Translations under genes and position numbers: made by a program
NCBI GenBank assembly: GCA_030642325.1
Contig: DAOWNY010000020.1
Coordinates: 1 to 13,940, forward strand
Source: Deltaproteobacteria bacterium
Lineage (GTDB): Bacteria; Desulfobacterota; DAOWNY01
Reading direction: 5' to 3'
DNA length: 13,940 nt
The notes under the pieces: generated by a model
Told to the model about the DNA's origin: nothing
Seen by the model: the letters and a program-made list of their open reading frames with translations, nothing else
Database searches by the model: none
Part shown: positions 1-7,496 of the stretch, piece after piece
Layout: every line of letters begins with the position of its first letter
How positions within the stretch are numbered: the stretch's first letter is position 1

Positions 1-8
1 AAAATTTT

Positions 9-45
9 CCCCTTTCGCGGCGGCTGCTCAAAGGGTTAAAAGGGG
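9..45 (-). terminator. Candidate terminator downstream of rpmB
   Basis: Read on the minus strand, CCCCTTT (complement of 39-45) can pair with AAAGGGG (complement of 9-15) and is followed by AAAATTTT. A competing shorter pairing uses the AAAGGG at 30-35. The tail is not a clean U-run and the loop is long, so this is only a candidate for the end of the rpmB transcript. Confidence 0.3.
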
Positions 46-79
46 ATGGGGTAAAAATGAAAATATAAAACATTTAGAC

Positions 80-286
80 TCAGGTGGTCCGAACTGATGC
101 AGCTTTGATTATAAATCCCGAGCGAATGCAACGAGTGCAGACCCGAACTCTTTTAATTCCTCCGTTTATCACAATCCTGATTTTTTGGATGTTTGGATAC
201 CATCGCCTTTTAGTTTTATTATGTGCATGACTAACATTATTTCCTGCTATGGAACTCTTGCCGCATATCTCACATTTTCTTGACAT
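80..286 (-). CDS. rpmB: 50S ribosomal protein L28
   Basis: This is a 68-residue basic protein of the L28 family, a structural component of the large ribosomal subunit. It starts MSRKCEICGK and has the family's early asparagine/histidine-rich stretch (NNVSHAHNKTKRRWYPN). Two CxxC pairs (C5/C8 and C50/C53) mark the zinc-binding, C+ form of L28. The length is close to the usual 60-78 residues. A ribosome-binding site (AAAGGA on the minus strand, about + positions 297-302) lies upstream of the ATG. The gene is transcribed away from ilvB. The next ORF upstream on its strand is the small ORF at 352-495. Confidence 0.95.
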   Translation of the reverse strand: MSRKCEICGKSSIAGNNVSHAHNKTKRRWYPNIQKIRIVINGGIKRVRVCTRCIRSGFIIKAASVRTT

Positions 287-351
287 ATAAATTAGATCCT
301 TTCAATTTTTTTTATAAATTTACCAAAAATATTCCTAATGGGAACTCATTT

Positions 352-495
352 TTACAAATTCAATTTTTTTTTCATACTAATAATCATTTTTTGAATTTCA
401 TCTCTTTCTTCGCTGGTAACTTTTTCTTGGGAGAGCCTTTTTTGCAGACTTATCAGCCGCATGGAAAGCGAATACTCCTTACAATTAACCTGCAT
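352..495 (-). CDS. Small hypothetical helical protein (47 aa) upstream of rpmB
   Basis: A 47-codon minus-strand ORF starts at ATG 495-493 and ends at TAA 354-352. It has a good ribosome-binding site (AAAAGGA, + positions 506-512) about 10 nt upstream of the ATG. The product begins MQVNCKEYSLSMRL and has a charged, leucine-spaced central part (SLQKRLSQEKVTSEERDEI), predicting one or two amphipathic helices and no membrane segment. It lies 65 bp upstream of rpmB in the same direction, so the two could be cotranscribed. I do not recognise a family. The RBS and composition favour a real gene over the overlapping plus-strand ORF (280-537), which encodes a low-complexity Phe-rich sequence. Confidence 0.4.
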   Translation of the reverse strand: MQVNCKEYSLSMRLISLQKRLSQEKVTSEERDEIQKMIISMKKKLNL

Positions 496-605
496 AAGCG
501 GTTTGTCCTTTTGGTAATAAAACTGATGCGTTATTAAAATTCAAGAGCCTTTATCTGCGACAAAAAGCCTTTATGTATTTATAAATGCATGGTAATTTTT
601 ATTAA

Positions 606-629
606 TTGACAAACTATAGTGGGTATAAT
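606..629 (+). promoter_or_regulatory. Candidate promoter elements for ilvB
   Basis: A perfect TATAAT (624-629) lies about 47 bp upstream of the ilvB start, and a perfect TTGACA lies at 606-611. The spacer is only 12 bp, too short for a standard sigma-70 promoter, so either the -10 works with a poorer -35 near 601-606 or the TTGACA match is chance. No T-box, leader peptide or terminator-like hairpin is evident between here and ilvB. Confidence 0.35.
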
Positions 630-675
630 AAACTAAAAAATCATATTAAGCAATCAAAAAAGGGGGATTAGTTTC

Positions 676-2361
676 TTGAAACTTTCGGGAGCAAAGATAC
701 TGCTGAAGTGTTTGCAGCTTGAGGGAGTAGGTAAGATCTTCGGGTATCCCGGGGGAGCAGTGTTGGACATCTTTGACCAACTCTTTGATTCGCCGATTGA
801 TTTGATTTTAGTCCGACATGAACAGGCGGCTGTTCACGCTGCTGATGGATTTGCCCGGACTACCGGCAAGGTGGGAGTGTGTTTGGTAACATCCGGTCCG
901 GGGGCAACTAATACCGTGACCGGTATTGCTACAGCATATATGGACTCAATTCCTTTGTTAATTTTCACCGGGCAGGTTCCCACCAAGTTAATTGGTAATG
1001 ATGCCTTTCAAGAGGCGGACATGGTGGGCATAACACGTCCTTGCACCAAACACAACTATTTGATAAAAGATGTTAACAGCCTGTCAAAATGCATAAAGGA
1101 GGCCTTTTATATAGCCAGAACCGGACGCCCCGGACCGGTTTTGATTGATTTACCCAAAGATGTTATGAAGGAATTGACAAGTTTTACATATCCGGATAAG
1201 GTAGAATTAAAGAGTTACCAGCCCACTTATCAGGGTCACCGGGGCCAGATCAAAAAGATGGCGGATCTACTTTTGAAATCTAAAAAACCGGTGATTTATG
1301 CCGGAGGCGGAATCATCTCTTCAGGGGCATCATCTCAATTATTAAGGCTGGCTGAGATGCTTTCCATTCCTGTTACCACCAGTTTAATGGGAATAGGTGG
1401 TTTTCCCGGTCCCCATCCCTTGAACCTCGGTATGCTGGGAATGCATGGTACCTTTCGGGCGAATATGGCGATAACCGGTTGCGACCTGTTGATTACCCTG
1501 GGGGCAAGATTCGCTGATCGAGACACCGGAAAAATCGATGGATTTGCCCCGCACTCCAAAATAATTCACGTTGATATTGACCCAACCTCCATAAGCAAAA
1601 ATGTTCAGGTCGATATTCCAATTGTGGGAGATGTAAAATTAGTCCTGCAGGAGTTAATTAATATATTGGAAAAAGAAGAGAAGACAGGCCGGGAAAGCCA
1701 CAGCAAAGAATGGCTCACTCAGATCTCGGAATGGAAAAAAACCCACCCGCTTGCTTACAGCCAGAAAGACCGGATAAAACCCCAGTATGTAGTAGAAAAA
1801 ATTTATGAGATGACCGGGGGAGATGCGATAATCAGCACCGAGGTGGGACAGAATCAGATGTGGGCATCCCAGTATTATCTTTTTAAAGAACCGCGTACTT
1901 TTCTGACTTCCGGTGGATTGGGTACCATGGGGTACGGTTTTCCAGCCGCCATCGGAGCTCAGGTGGCTTTTCCCGATAAGACCGTAATCGACATTGCAGG
2001 CGACGGCAGTATCCAGATGAATATCCAGGAGTTGGCCACGGCAGTCCAATATAACCTCCCGGTTAAAATTGCCATCTTGAATAATGGTTATTTGGGGATG
2101 GTGCGACAATGGCAAGAACTGTTTTATCAAAAAAGATATTCCCATACTTGCATGGATGTAGCTCCCGATTTTGTAAAACTGGCAGATGCTTATGGAATTT
2201 TGGGACTAAGGGCTACCAAGCCGGATGAGGTTGTCCCGGTAATTGAAGAGGCCCTTTCATCTCCTAAGCCGGTGATCATGGATTTTGTCGTAGAAAAGGA
2301 AGAAGGGGTTTATCCCATGGTCCCCGCCGGAAAGCCGATCAATCAGATGCTATTGGTTTAA
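676..2361 (+). CDS. ilvB: Acetolactate synthase, large catalytic subunit
   Basis: The 561-residue product is a ThDP-dependent acetohydroxyacid synthase catalytic subunit. It condenses two pyruvates to acetolactate, or pyruvate with 2-oxobutyrate, the first common step of branched-chain amino-acid synthesis. Visible features are the N-terminal Pyr domain with the activating glutamate in VRHEQ (E49), the SGPGATN loop (73-79), a central FAD-binding domain (about 190-330), and the C-terminal PP domain with the ThDP/Mg motif GDGS (442-445) running to the NN pair at 469-470. The length is normal. The start is TTG at 676, placed about 9 nt after AGGGGG (661-666). The start matches family N-termini. 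ilvN follows after 20 bp, and together they form the holoenzyme. Confidence 0.97.
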   Translation: MKLSGAKILLKCLQLEGVGKIFGYPGGAVLDIFDQLFDSPIDLILVRHEQAAVHAADGFARTTGKVGVCLVTSGPGATNTVTGIATAYMDSIPLLIFTGQVPTKLIGNDAFQEADMVGITRPCTKHNYLIKDVNSLSKCIKEAFYIARTGRPGPVLIDLPKDVMKELTSFTYPDKVELKSYQPTYQGHRGQIKKMADLLLKSKKPVIYAGGGIISSGASSQLLRLAEMLSIPVTTSLMGIGGFPGPHPLNLGMLGMHGTFRANMAITGCDLLITLGARFADRDTGKIDGFAPHSKIIHVDIDPTSISKNVQVDIPIVGDVKLVLQELINILEKEEKTGRESHSKEWLTQISEWKKTHPLAYSQKDRIKPQYVVEKIYEMTGGDAIISTEVGQNQMWASQYYLFKEPRTFLTSGGLGTMGYGFPAAIGAQVAFPDKTVIDIAGDGSIQMNIQELATAVQYNLPVKIAILNNGYLGMVRQWQELFYQKRYSHTCMDVAPDFVKLADAYGILGLRATKPDEVVPVIEEALSSPKPVIMDFVVEKEEGVYPMVPAGKPINQMLLV

Positions 2362-2381
2362 ACATAAACTGAGGTTAATAA

Positions 2382-2897
2382 ATGCGACACGTTATTTCCG
2401 TTTTAGTAGAAAACGAACCAGGGGTTCTCTCCCGGGTCTCAGGACTTTTTAGTGGTAGAGGCTTTAACATCGAGAGTCTTACCGTGGCCGAAACCATTGA
2501 TCCCACCGCTTCCCGGATGACCATTGTCACCAGGGGTGATGATCAGATCCTGGAACAAATTTCCAAACAATTGAACAAACTGATCAATGTAATCAAGGTG
2601 AACGACCTGACGGGAAAGAGTTTCGTTAACCGGGAAATGGTATTAATCAAGGTTGCGGCAGAAGATGCCACCCGGGCGGAAGTCTTAAGAATCGTAGACA
2701 TATTTAGGGGAAAGGTGGTAGACGTAAGCCCCAAATCCTATACAATTGAAATTACCGGTGATGAGGGCAAATTGGAGGCAATTATTGATCTCCTTAAACC
2801 CCTCAGGATTATAGACCTTGTCAGAACGGGGCAGGTAGCAATCCCCCGTGGTAAAAAAGATTTACAATATGTAAAAAATCATGATAAAAATATATAA
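2382..2897 (+). CDS. ilvN: Acetolactate synthase, small regulatory subunit
   Basis: The 171-residue product is the regulatory partner of IlvB. An N-terminal ACT domain (about 2-75) carries the expected HVISVLVENEPGVLSRV start and the GFNIESL segment that forms the valine-feedback site. A C-terminal ALS-small domain (about 80-158) stimulates catalysis. Length and architecture are standard (typically 155-175 residues). The ATG at 2382 has a GAGG ribosome-binding site about 8 nt upstream. The gene starts 20 bp after ilvB. In related genomes ilvC usually comes next; here there is instead a 261-bp gap before psd. Confidence 0.96.
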   Translation: MRHVISVLVENEPGVLSRVSGLFSGRGFNIESLTVAETIDPTASRMTIVTRGDDQILEQISKQLNKLINVIKVNDLTGKSFVNREMVLIKVAAEDATRAEVLRIVDIFRGKVVDVSPKSYTIEITGDEGKLEAIIDLLKPLRIIDLVRTGQVAIPRGKKDLQYVKNHDKNI

Positions 2898-2949
2898 AGG
2901 TGGATAACTATCTGACACCTTCCCTGAAAATAAAATCCCCGCCTTTATA
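2893..2949 (+). promoter_or_regulatory. Inverted repeat overlapping the ilvN stop codon
   Basis: TATAAAGGTGG (2893-2903) can pair with CCGCCTTTATA (2939-2949) as an 11-bp stem with one G-U pair and a 35-nt loop. The 5' arm contains the ilvN stop codon (2895-2897). The same AGGTG (2898-2902) can instead pair with CACCT (2916-2920), so two hairpins compete. No U-tract follows, so it is not a classic intrinsic terminator. It could be a processing or attenuation structure, or a chance or decayed element. Confidence 0.35.
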
Positions 2950-3158
2950 CACATAAGAATGATATTGCGCATATTTTGCTTGTAATACCGGGAGGGTTGT
3001 CAAAAAAGGATCCTTTTCATTTCCGGTAAGTTGTCCGACCTGAAATTTTGTAAGATAAAAAAACAGAAAATGCATATTTTGTTAAACAAATCGGGCTGAC
3101 AGATGATTAAATAGAGAAATATTGCAAAATAAAGAAAGAAATTTGTCAAGGGATTTCC

Positions 3159-3788
3159 ATGAAAATAGCTAAACAGGGGTACCTGTTCATTATTACCCTG
3201 ATGACAGGAGCTTTTATTTCAGGGTGGTGCGCACTATATTACCTCACCGGAATTTTTTTTATTCTTGCTTTATTTGTTGCCTATTTCTTTCGCAACCCAC
3301 CAAGAGAAATTCCCCAATCCCAAGGGGCAATCGTATCTCCCGCTGACGGCAGAGTAATTAAGATAGAACGGTGCCTAAACGAAAGATTTTCAAAAGAAGA
3401 GTTAATGAAGATTAGTATATTTATGTCGATTTTTAATGTACACATAAACCGAATTCCCATCTCAGGTAAAGTAACCGAGATTTTATATAACCCGGGTAAG
3501 TTTTTTGCGGCGAACGTGGACAAATCATCTGACCAAAATGAGCAAAATGCCGTTTTGCTGGAAACCGAAGACCAAAAAAAGATTATCTTTATTCAAATTG
3601 CAGGATTAATTGCCCGGAGAATCGTCTGCAACATTAATAAGGGGAGTAGCGTCTTAACCGGTCAAAGATTTGGTCTGATTTGTTTTGGATCCAGGGTGGA
3701 TTTATATTTACCATTAAAAACCGTCATCGATATTCGGTTGGGCCAGAAGGTTAAAGGGGGGGAGACTATTGTGGGGTACTTACAATGA
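3159..3788 (+). CDS. psd: Phosphatidylserine decarboxylase, short form
   Basis: The 209-residue proenzyme is of the short PSD type. It decarboxylates phosphatidylserine to phosphatidylethanolamine at the inner membrane. One or two N-terminal hydrophobic segments (about 8-45) anchor it. The conserved VSPADGRV motif (D63) and FNVHINRIP (H95) match the catalytic acid and histidine of the family. The self-cleavage site is FGS at 176-178, so serine 178 should become the pyruvoyl group of the small subunit, as in other short PSDs with FGSRVDLYLP-like ends. The ATG at 3159 follows CAAGGGA. Its last codon overlaps pssA (ATGA), showing tight coupling with the enzyme that makes its substrate. Confidence 0.95.
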   Translation: MKIAKQGYLFIITLMTGAFISGWCALYYLTGIFFILALFVAYFFRNPPREIPQSQGAIVSPADGRVIKIERCLNERFSKEELMKISIFMSIFNVHINRIPISGKVTEILYNPGKFFAANVDKSSDQNEQNAVLLETEDQKKIIFIQIAGLIARRIVCNINKGSSVLTGQRFGLICFGSRVDLYLPLKTVIDIRLGQKVKGGETIVGYLQ

Positions 3789-4543
3789 AAAAAGAAGGAA
3801 AATTTAATGGAGTTAAAAAAGGGATTTATATTTTACCGAACCTTGTTACAACTGCCAGCCTCTTTTGCGGATTTTATGCCATAATTGCCGCCATTAACCG
3901 TGATTTTGTATCTTCTGCTACCGCTGTTGTGATTGCTTGTCTTTTTGACGGGTTCGACGGAAAAATTGCCCGGTTTACCAATACTACTACTAAATTTGGA
4001 ACCGAATACGATTCTCTTGCCGACTTGGTGTCATTTGGTATTGCTCCGGGGATATTGATTTTTCTATGGGCACTTTCCCCGTTCGGCAGGTTTGGCTGGC
4101 TTGCATCCTTTCTTTATGTGGCATGTTGCGCACTGAGGCTTGCCAGGTTCAATTCTCAGGATAGCGGGACAGAGGGCCGGCGATTCAAAGGATTACCCAC
4201 CACCGGATCCGCCGCTTTTGTCGCCACCATGGTTCTTTTCTTTTTCCGGGTGGGAGAAGGACAAACTCCTTCCCACCTGGGTATCTTGATTACTGCCTAT
4301 TGCCTTTCGTTTTTGATGGTAAGCAATGTCAAATTTAGTAATCTGGGAAGTATTCAGCTGCACAAAAAAAGACCTTTTAGTTTTTTGGTGACGGTTATTT
4401 TAACTCTAATGGTGGTTGCTTCCGAACCCCAGATTGTCCTTTTTATCCTTGCGATAATTTATATTTTATCCGGACCTGTATTGACGATAATTTCTCATAA
4501 GAAAAAAGAGGATACAGATCATTTAATCGACCAGAATATTTAA
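3785..4543 (+). CDS. pssA: CDP-diacylglycerol-serine O-phosphatidyltransferase
   Basis: The 252-residue product is a polytopic membrane enzyme that joins CDP-diacylglycerol and L-serine to give phosphatidylserine and CMP. The CDP-alcohol phosphotransferase signature D-x2-D-G-x2-A-R-x8-G-x3-D-x3-D is complete: D55, D58, G59, A62, R63, G72, D76, D80. The flanking sequence starts with LPNLVTTASLFCGFYA, typical of type II (Bacillus-like) PssA. About six to eight hydrophobic segments follow, and the C-terminus is short and charged. The start codon overlaps the psd stop by 4 bp, implying translational coupling. The psd-pssA pair supplies phosphatidylethanolamine. Confidence 0.96.
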   Translation: MKKEGKFNGVKKGIYILPNLVTTASLFCGFYAIIAAINRDFVSSATAVVIACLFDGFDGKIARFTNTTTKFGTEYDSLADLVSFGIAPGILIFLWALSPFGRFGWLASFLYVACCALRLARFNSQDSGTEGRRFKGLPTTGSAAFVATMVLFFFRVGEGQTPSHLGILITAYCLSFLMVSNVKFSNLGSIQLHKKRPFSFLVTVILTLMVVASEPQIVLFILAIIYILSGPVLTIISHKKKEDTDHLIDQNI

Positions 4544-4572
4544 AAAAAAATTTGGGGAGGAAATTGAAATCG

Positions 4573-6111
4573 ATGGAAAAGGTTTTAATTTTTGATACCA
4601 CCCTTCGGGACGGCGAGCAGTCGCCTGGTTTCAGTATGAATCTAAACGAAAAACTTAGGGTGGCAAAACAACTTGAAAAAATGAAAATTGATATCATTGA
4701 GGCAGGGTACCCCAGGGCATCGGAAGGGGATTTCGAAGCGGTAAGGGAGATTGCCAAAATAGTAAGGGATGCACAGATAACCGCCATTGCCCGCACCGAC
4801 CCCGATGATATTGACTGTGCCTGGGAAGCAATCAAGGGTGCCGCCCACCCCCGCATCCACACTTTTGTTTCCACTTCGGATATCCATCTCAACCACCAGC
4901 TTCTAAAAAGTAAAGAAGAGGTGCTGGAAATTGCAAAAACAGCGGTAAAGAGAGCCAGCAGTTATACCTCGGAGGTGGAGTTTTCCACCATGGATGCCAC
5001 TCGATCCGACCGGGACTTTCTTTGCCAGATCATTAAAACAGCCATTGGTGCGGGAGCTACCACCGTTAATATTCCTGATACGGTGGGTTATGCCCTGCCG
5101 CTTGAATACGGAGAACTGATAAAATATATCAGCGAACACGTACCAAATATCCACAAGGCAGTCATCAGCGCCCACTGTCATAACGATCTGGGTCTTGCGG
5201 TTGCTAATTCACTGTCAGCAGTCCAAAACGGGGCGCGACAGGTGGAATGTGCCATAAACGGAATTGGAGAAAGAGCCGGCAATGCTTCTCTGGAGGAAGT
5301 GGTCATGACTTTCCGGACCAGAAGAGATTATTTAAAGCTGGACACCAACGTGGTCTCGGAGCAGATTTATCCCACCAGTAGATTATTGTCTCACATTACC
5401 GGCGTTTTTGTTCAACCCAATAAGGCAATAGTAGGGGACAATGCCTTTGCCCATGAGTCCGGAATTCACCAGGACGGGATACTCAAGGAGAAACTAACCT
5501 ATGAAATCATTACCCCCGAATCCATAGGAGTTGCTCATACTTCTCTGGTTTTGGGTAAACATTCCGGTCGGCATGCGCTGAGGGAGAGATTGAAGGATCT
5601 GGGGTATGAAATGAATAAAGAGGATCTGAACCAGGCTTTTTCCCGTTTTAAAGAGTTGGCCGACAAGAAAAAAGACATCTTTGATGAGGATCTGGAGGCA
5701 ATTGTCGCTGATGAAGTATTAAGAATACCTGATAAATATAAATTGATCTACATAAATGTGGTGAGCGGGAGTGTTACTGTTCCCACCGCTACTGTTCAAC
5801 TAGAGCTGGAAGGCAAAATCATCCAGGAGGCTGGATTCGGAGATGGACCGGTGGATGCTGCTTTCAAAACCATCGCAAAAATTACCGATACTAAAAGTAA
5901 ATTACTCAGTTATTCGGTAGATTCCATCACCGGAGGAACCGATGCTCAGGGAAAAGTGACGGTTAAGCTGGAGGAGGAAGATTATACGGTAATGGGTCAG
6001 GGTGCCCACACCGACATCATCACGGCCAGTGCGCGTGCCTATGTAAATGCCCTTAACCGTTTGGCTTATCTCAAAAAAAGTCCGGAAAAAGCCATTAAAG
6101 ATGCAGTATGA
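4573..6111 (+). CDS. leuA: 2-isopropylmalate synthase
   Basis: The 512-residue product condenses acetyl-CoA with 2-oxoisovalerate, the committed step of leucine synthesis. The TIM-barrel catalytic domain starts with FDTTLRDGEQSPG (catalytic R12, metal ligand D13) and contains AHCHND (metal ligands H201 and H203) and GIGERAGN (N237). A LeuA dimerisation/allosteric domain occupies about 370-500, with GGTDAQGKV and GQGAHTDIITAS typical of leucine-sensitive enzymes. I chose ATG 4573: the GGGGAGG ribosome-binding site at 4554-4560 is 12 nt upstream, whereas the TTG at 4552 lies in it and the TTG at 4564 is too close. The gap to pssA is 29 bp and to leuC 10 bp. Confidence 0.96.
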   Translation: MEKVLIFDTTLRDGEQSPGFSMNLNEKLRVAKQLEKMKIDIIEAGYPRASEGDFEAVREIAKIVRDAQITAIARTDPDDIDCAWEAIKGAAHPRIHTFVSTSDIHLNHQLLKSKEEVLEIAKTAVKRASSYTSEVEFSTMDATRSDRDFLCQIIKTAIGAGATTVNIPDTVGYALPLEYGELIKYISEHVPNIHKAVISAHCHNDLGLAVANSLSAVQNGARQVECAINGIGERAGNASLEEVVMTFRTRRDYLKLDTNVVSEQIYPTSRLLSHITGVFVQPNKAIVGDNAFAHESGIHQDGILKEKLTYEIITPESIGVAHTSLVLGKHSGRHALRERLKDLGYEMNKEDLNQAFSRFKELADKKKDIFDEDLEAIVADEVLRIPDKYKLIYINVVSGSVTVPTATVQLELEGKIIQEAGFGDGPVDAAFKTIAKITDTKSKLLSYSVDSITGGTDAQGKVTVKLEEEDYTVMGQGAHTDIITASARAYVNALNRLAYLKKSPEKAIKDAV

Positions 6112-6121
6112 TGAGTAGAAA

Positions 6122-7396
6122 ATGAAAAATAAGATGACGATTACAGAAAAAATTCTTGCCCACCGTGCGGGGCTGGACCACGTAGAACCGGGAAGATTAA
6201 TCAAGGTAAAGGTGGATATTGCTCTTGGAAATGATGTTACTTCGCCCATTGCCATTCAAGAATTTCGGAAGGCAGGGGGGAAAAAAGTTTTTGATAAAAA
6301 TAAAGTGGTAATAATACCCGACCATTTTACCCCCAATAAAGATATCAAGTCAGCCGAACAATGCAAGATGGTCCGTGATTTTGCCATGGAACAGGACCTG
6401 GTTCATTATTATGAGGTCGGCCGGATGGGCATTGAGCACGTGCTGCTTCCCGAACAGGGAATTGTGTTACCGGGGGATGTCATCATTGGGGCAGATAGTC
6501 ATACCTGCACTTATGGTGCATTGGGAGCTTTTGCCACCGGAGTCGGCAGCACCGATTTAGCAGCGGCCATGATTAATGGGGAAGCATGGTTTAAAATCCC
6601 TTCTACCATTAAATTTGTTTATTACGGCAAGCTCAACCCATGGGTAGACGGGAAAGATCTTATTCTTTTTACAATTGGTGATATCGGGGTTGAGGGGGCA
6701 TTGTACCAGGCCATGGAGTTCACCGGGGAAGTGATTCAACAACTTTCCATGGCTTCCCGTTTTACAATGGCAAATATGGCCATCGAGGCAGGAGGAAAAA
6801 ACGGAATCATTGCTCCTGATAAAACTACCAAAGATTACGTGGAAAAAAGGGCAAAAAGACCCTTTAGATTGTACGAGAGTGATGAAAAAGCTGAATACTC
6901 TTTGGTAAAGGAATATGATGTCAGCAAAATTGAACCCCAGGTCGCCTTTCCCCACCTTCCGGAAAACACCCGGCCAATAAGTGAGGTTGGTGATGTTGCT
7001 ATCGATCAGGTCGTGATCGGCTCCTGCACCAATGGTCGGATTGAGGATCTAAGAGTAGCGGCTTATGTGCTTAAGGGAAATAAAGTTGCTCCCTATCTTC
7101 GTTTGTTAGTAATTCCGGGGACTCAGGAGGTTTATCTTCAGGCAATGAAAGAAGGTCTATTTGATATTTTCATTGAGGCGGGAGCTGCAATCAGCACCCC
7201 CACCTGCGGACCATGTCTGGGAGGTCACATGGGAATTCTCGCCGCAGGAGAGCGGGCAGTCGCTACTACCAATCGTAATTTTGTAGGAAGGATGGGGCAT
7301 CCCGAAAGTGAAGTATACCTTTCTAACCCGGCTGTAGCCGCCGCAAGTGCAGTTTTGGGTAAGATAGGAAGCCCTGAAGTAGTGTGTAAAAATTGA
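6122..7396 (+). CDS. leuC: 3-isopropylmalate dehydratase, large subunit
   Basis: The 424-residue product is the aconitase-family large subunit that, with LeuD, interconverts 2- and 3-isopropylmalate. It is the short (about 420 residues) LeuC/HacA type rather than the longer enterobacterial type. The [4Fe-4S] ligands are C302 (GSCTNGR), C362 and C365 (TCGPCLGGHMG). The substrate-binding DSHTCTYGALGAFATGVGSTD (only partly quoted in families) is present around 125-145. It starts 10 bp after leuA. ATG 6122 has only a weak GAGTAG site upstream, and ATG 6134 (MTITEKILAHRAG) is an equally good family-like start. The small subunit gene leuD does not follow; a terminator does. Confidence 0.95.
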   Translation: MKNKMTITEKILAHRAGLDHVEPGRLIKVKVDIALGNDVTSPIAIQEFRKAGGKKVFDKNKVVIIPDHFTPNKDIKSAEQCKMVRDFAMEQDLVHYYEVGRMGIEHVLLPEQGIVLPGDVIIGADSHTCTYGALGAFATGVGSTDLAAAMINGEAWFKIPSTIKFVYYGKLNPWVDGKDLILFTIGDIGVEGALYQAMEFTGEVIQQLSMASRFTMANMAIEAGGKNGIIAPDKTTKDYVEKRAKRPFRLYESDEKAEYSLVKEYDVSKIEPQVAFPHLPENTRPISEVGDVAIDQVVIGSCTNGRIEDLRVAAYVLKGNKVAPYLRLLVIPGTQEVYLQAMKEGLFDIFIEAGAAISTPTCGPCLGGHMGILAAGERAVATTNRNFVGRMGHPESEVYLSNPAVAAASAVLGKIGSPEVVCKN

Positions 7397-7458
7397 ATTC
7401 AACTGCAATTTGATCTTTTTTGGGACTTACCGGATATCATTTTTAAGTTTTATCATTA

Positions 7459-7496
7459 ATTCCCCTTGGTTTCCCTTGCAAGGGGAATGTTTTGTT
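7459..7496 (+). terminator. Intrinsic terminator after leuC
   Basis: ATTCCCCTTG (7459-7468) pairs perfectly with CAAGGGGAAT (7479-7488) around a 10-nt loop, followed by GTTTTGTT. This is a convincing rho-independent terminator 62 bp past the leuC stop. It marks the end of the ilvB-to-leuC transcript. Confidence 0.75.

Noticed and set aside
280..537. An 85-codon plus-strand ORF rich in Phe and Asn between rpmB and ilvB
   Set aside because: The sequence is low complexity, has no good ribosome-binding site, overlaps the rpmB start, and lies opposite a more protein-like minus-strand ORF (352-495).
630..675. A T-box or other leader-RNA control before ilvB
   Set aside because: The space after the -10 element is only about 45 nt and shows no specifier loop, T-box sequence, leader peptide or hairpin.
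1654..2145. A 163-codon minus-strand ORF inside ilvB
   Set aside because: It is a shadow of the strongly supported ilvB reading frame, with no family resemblance or ribosome-binding site.
3004..3017. The palindrome AAAAGGATCCTTTT as a terminator before psd
   Set aside because: It has no loop and no U-tract, so it cannot form an ordinary terminator hairpin. A short palindrome in AT-rich DNA can arise by chance.
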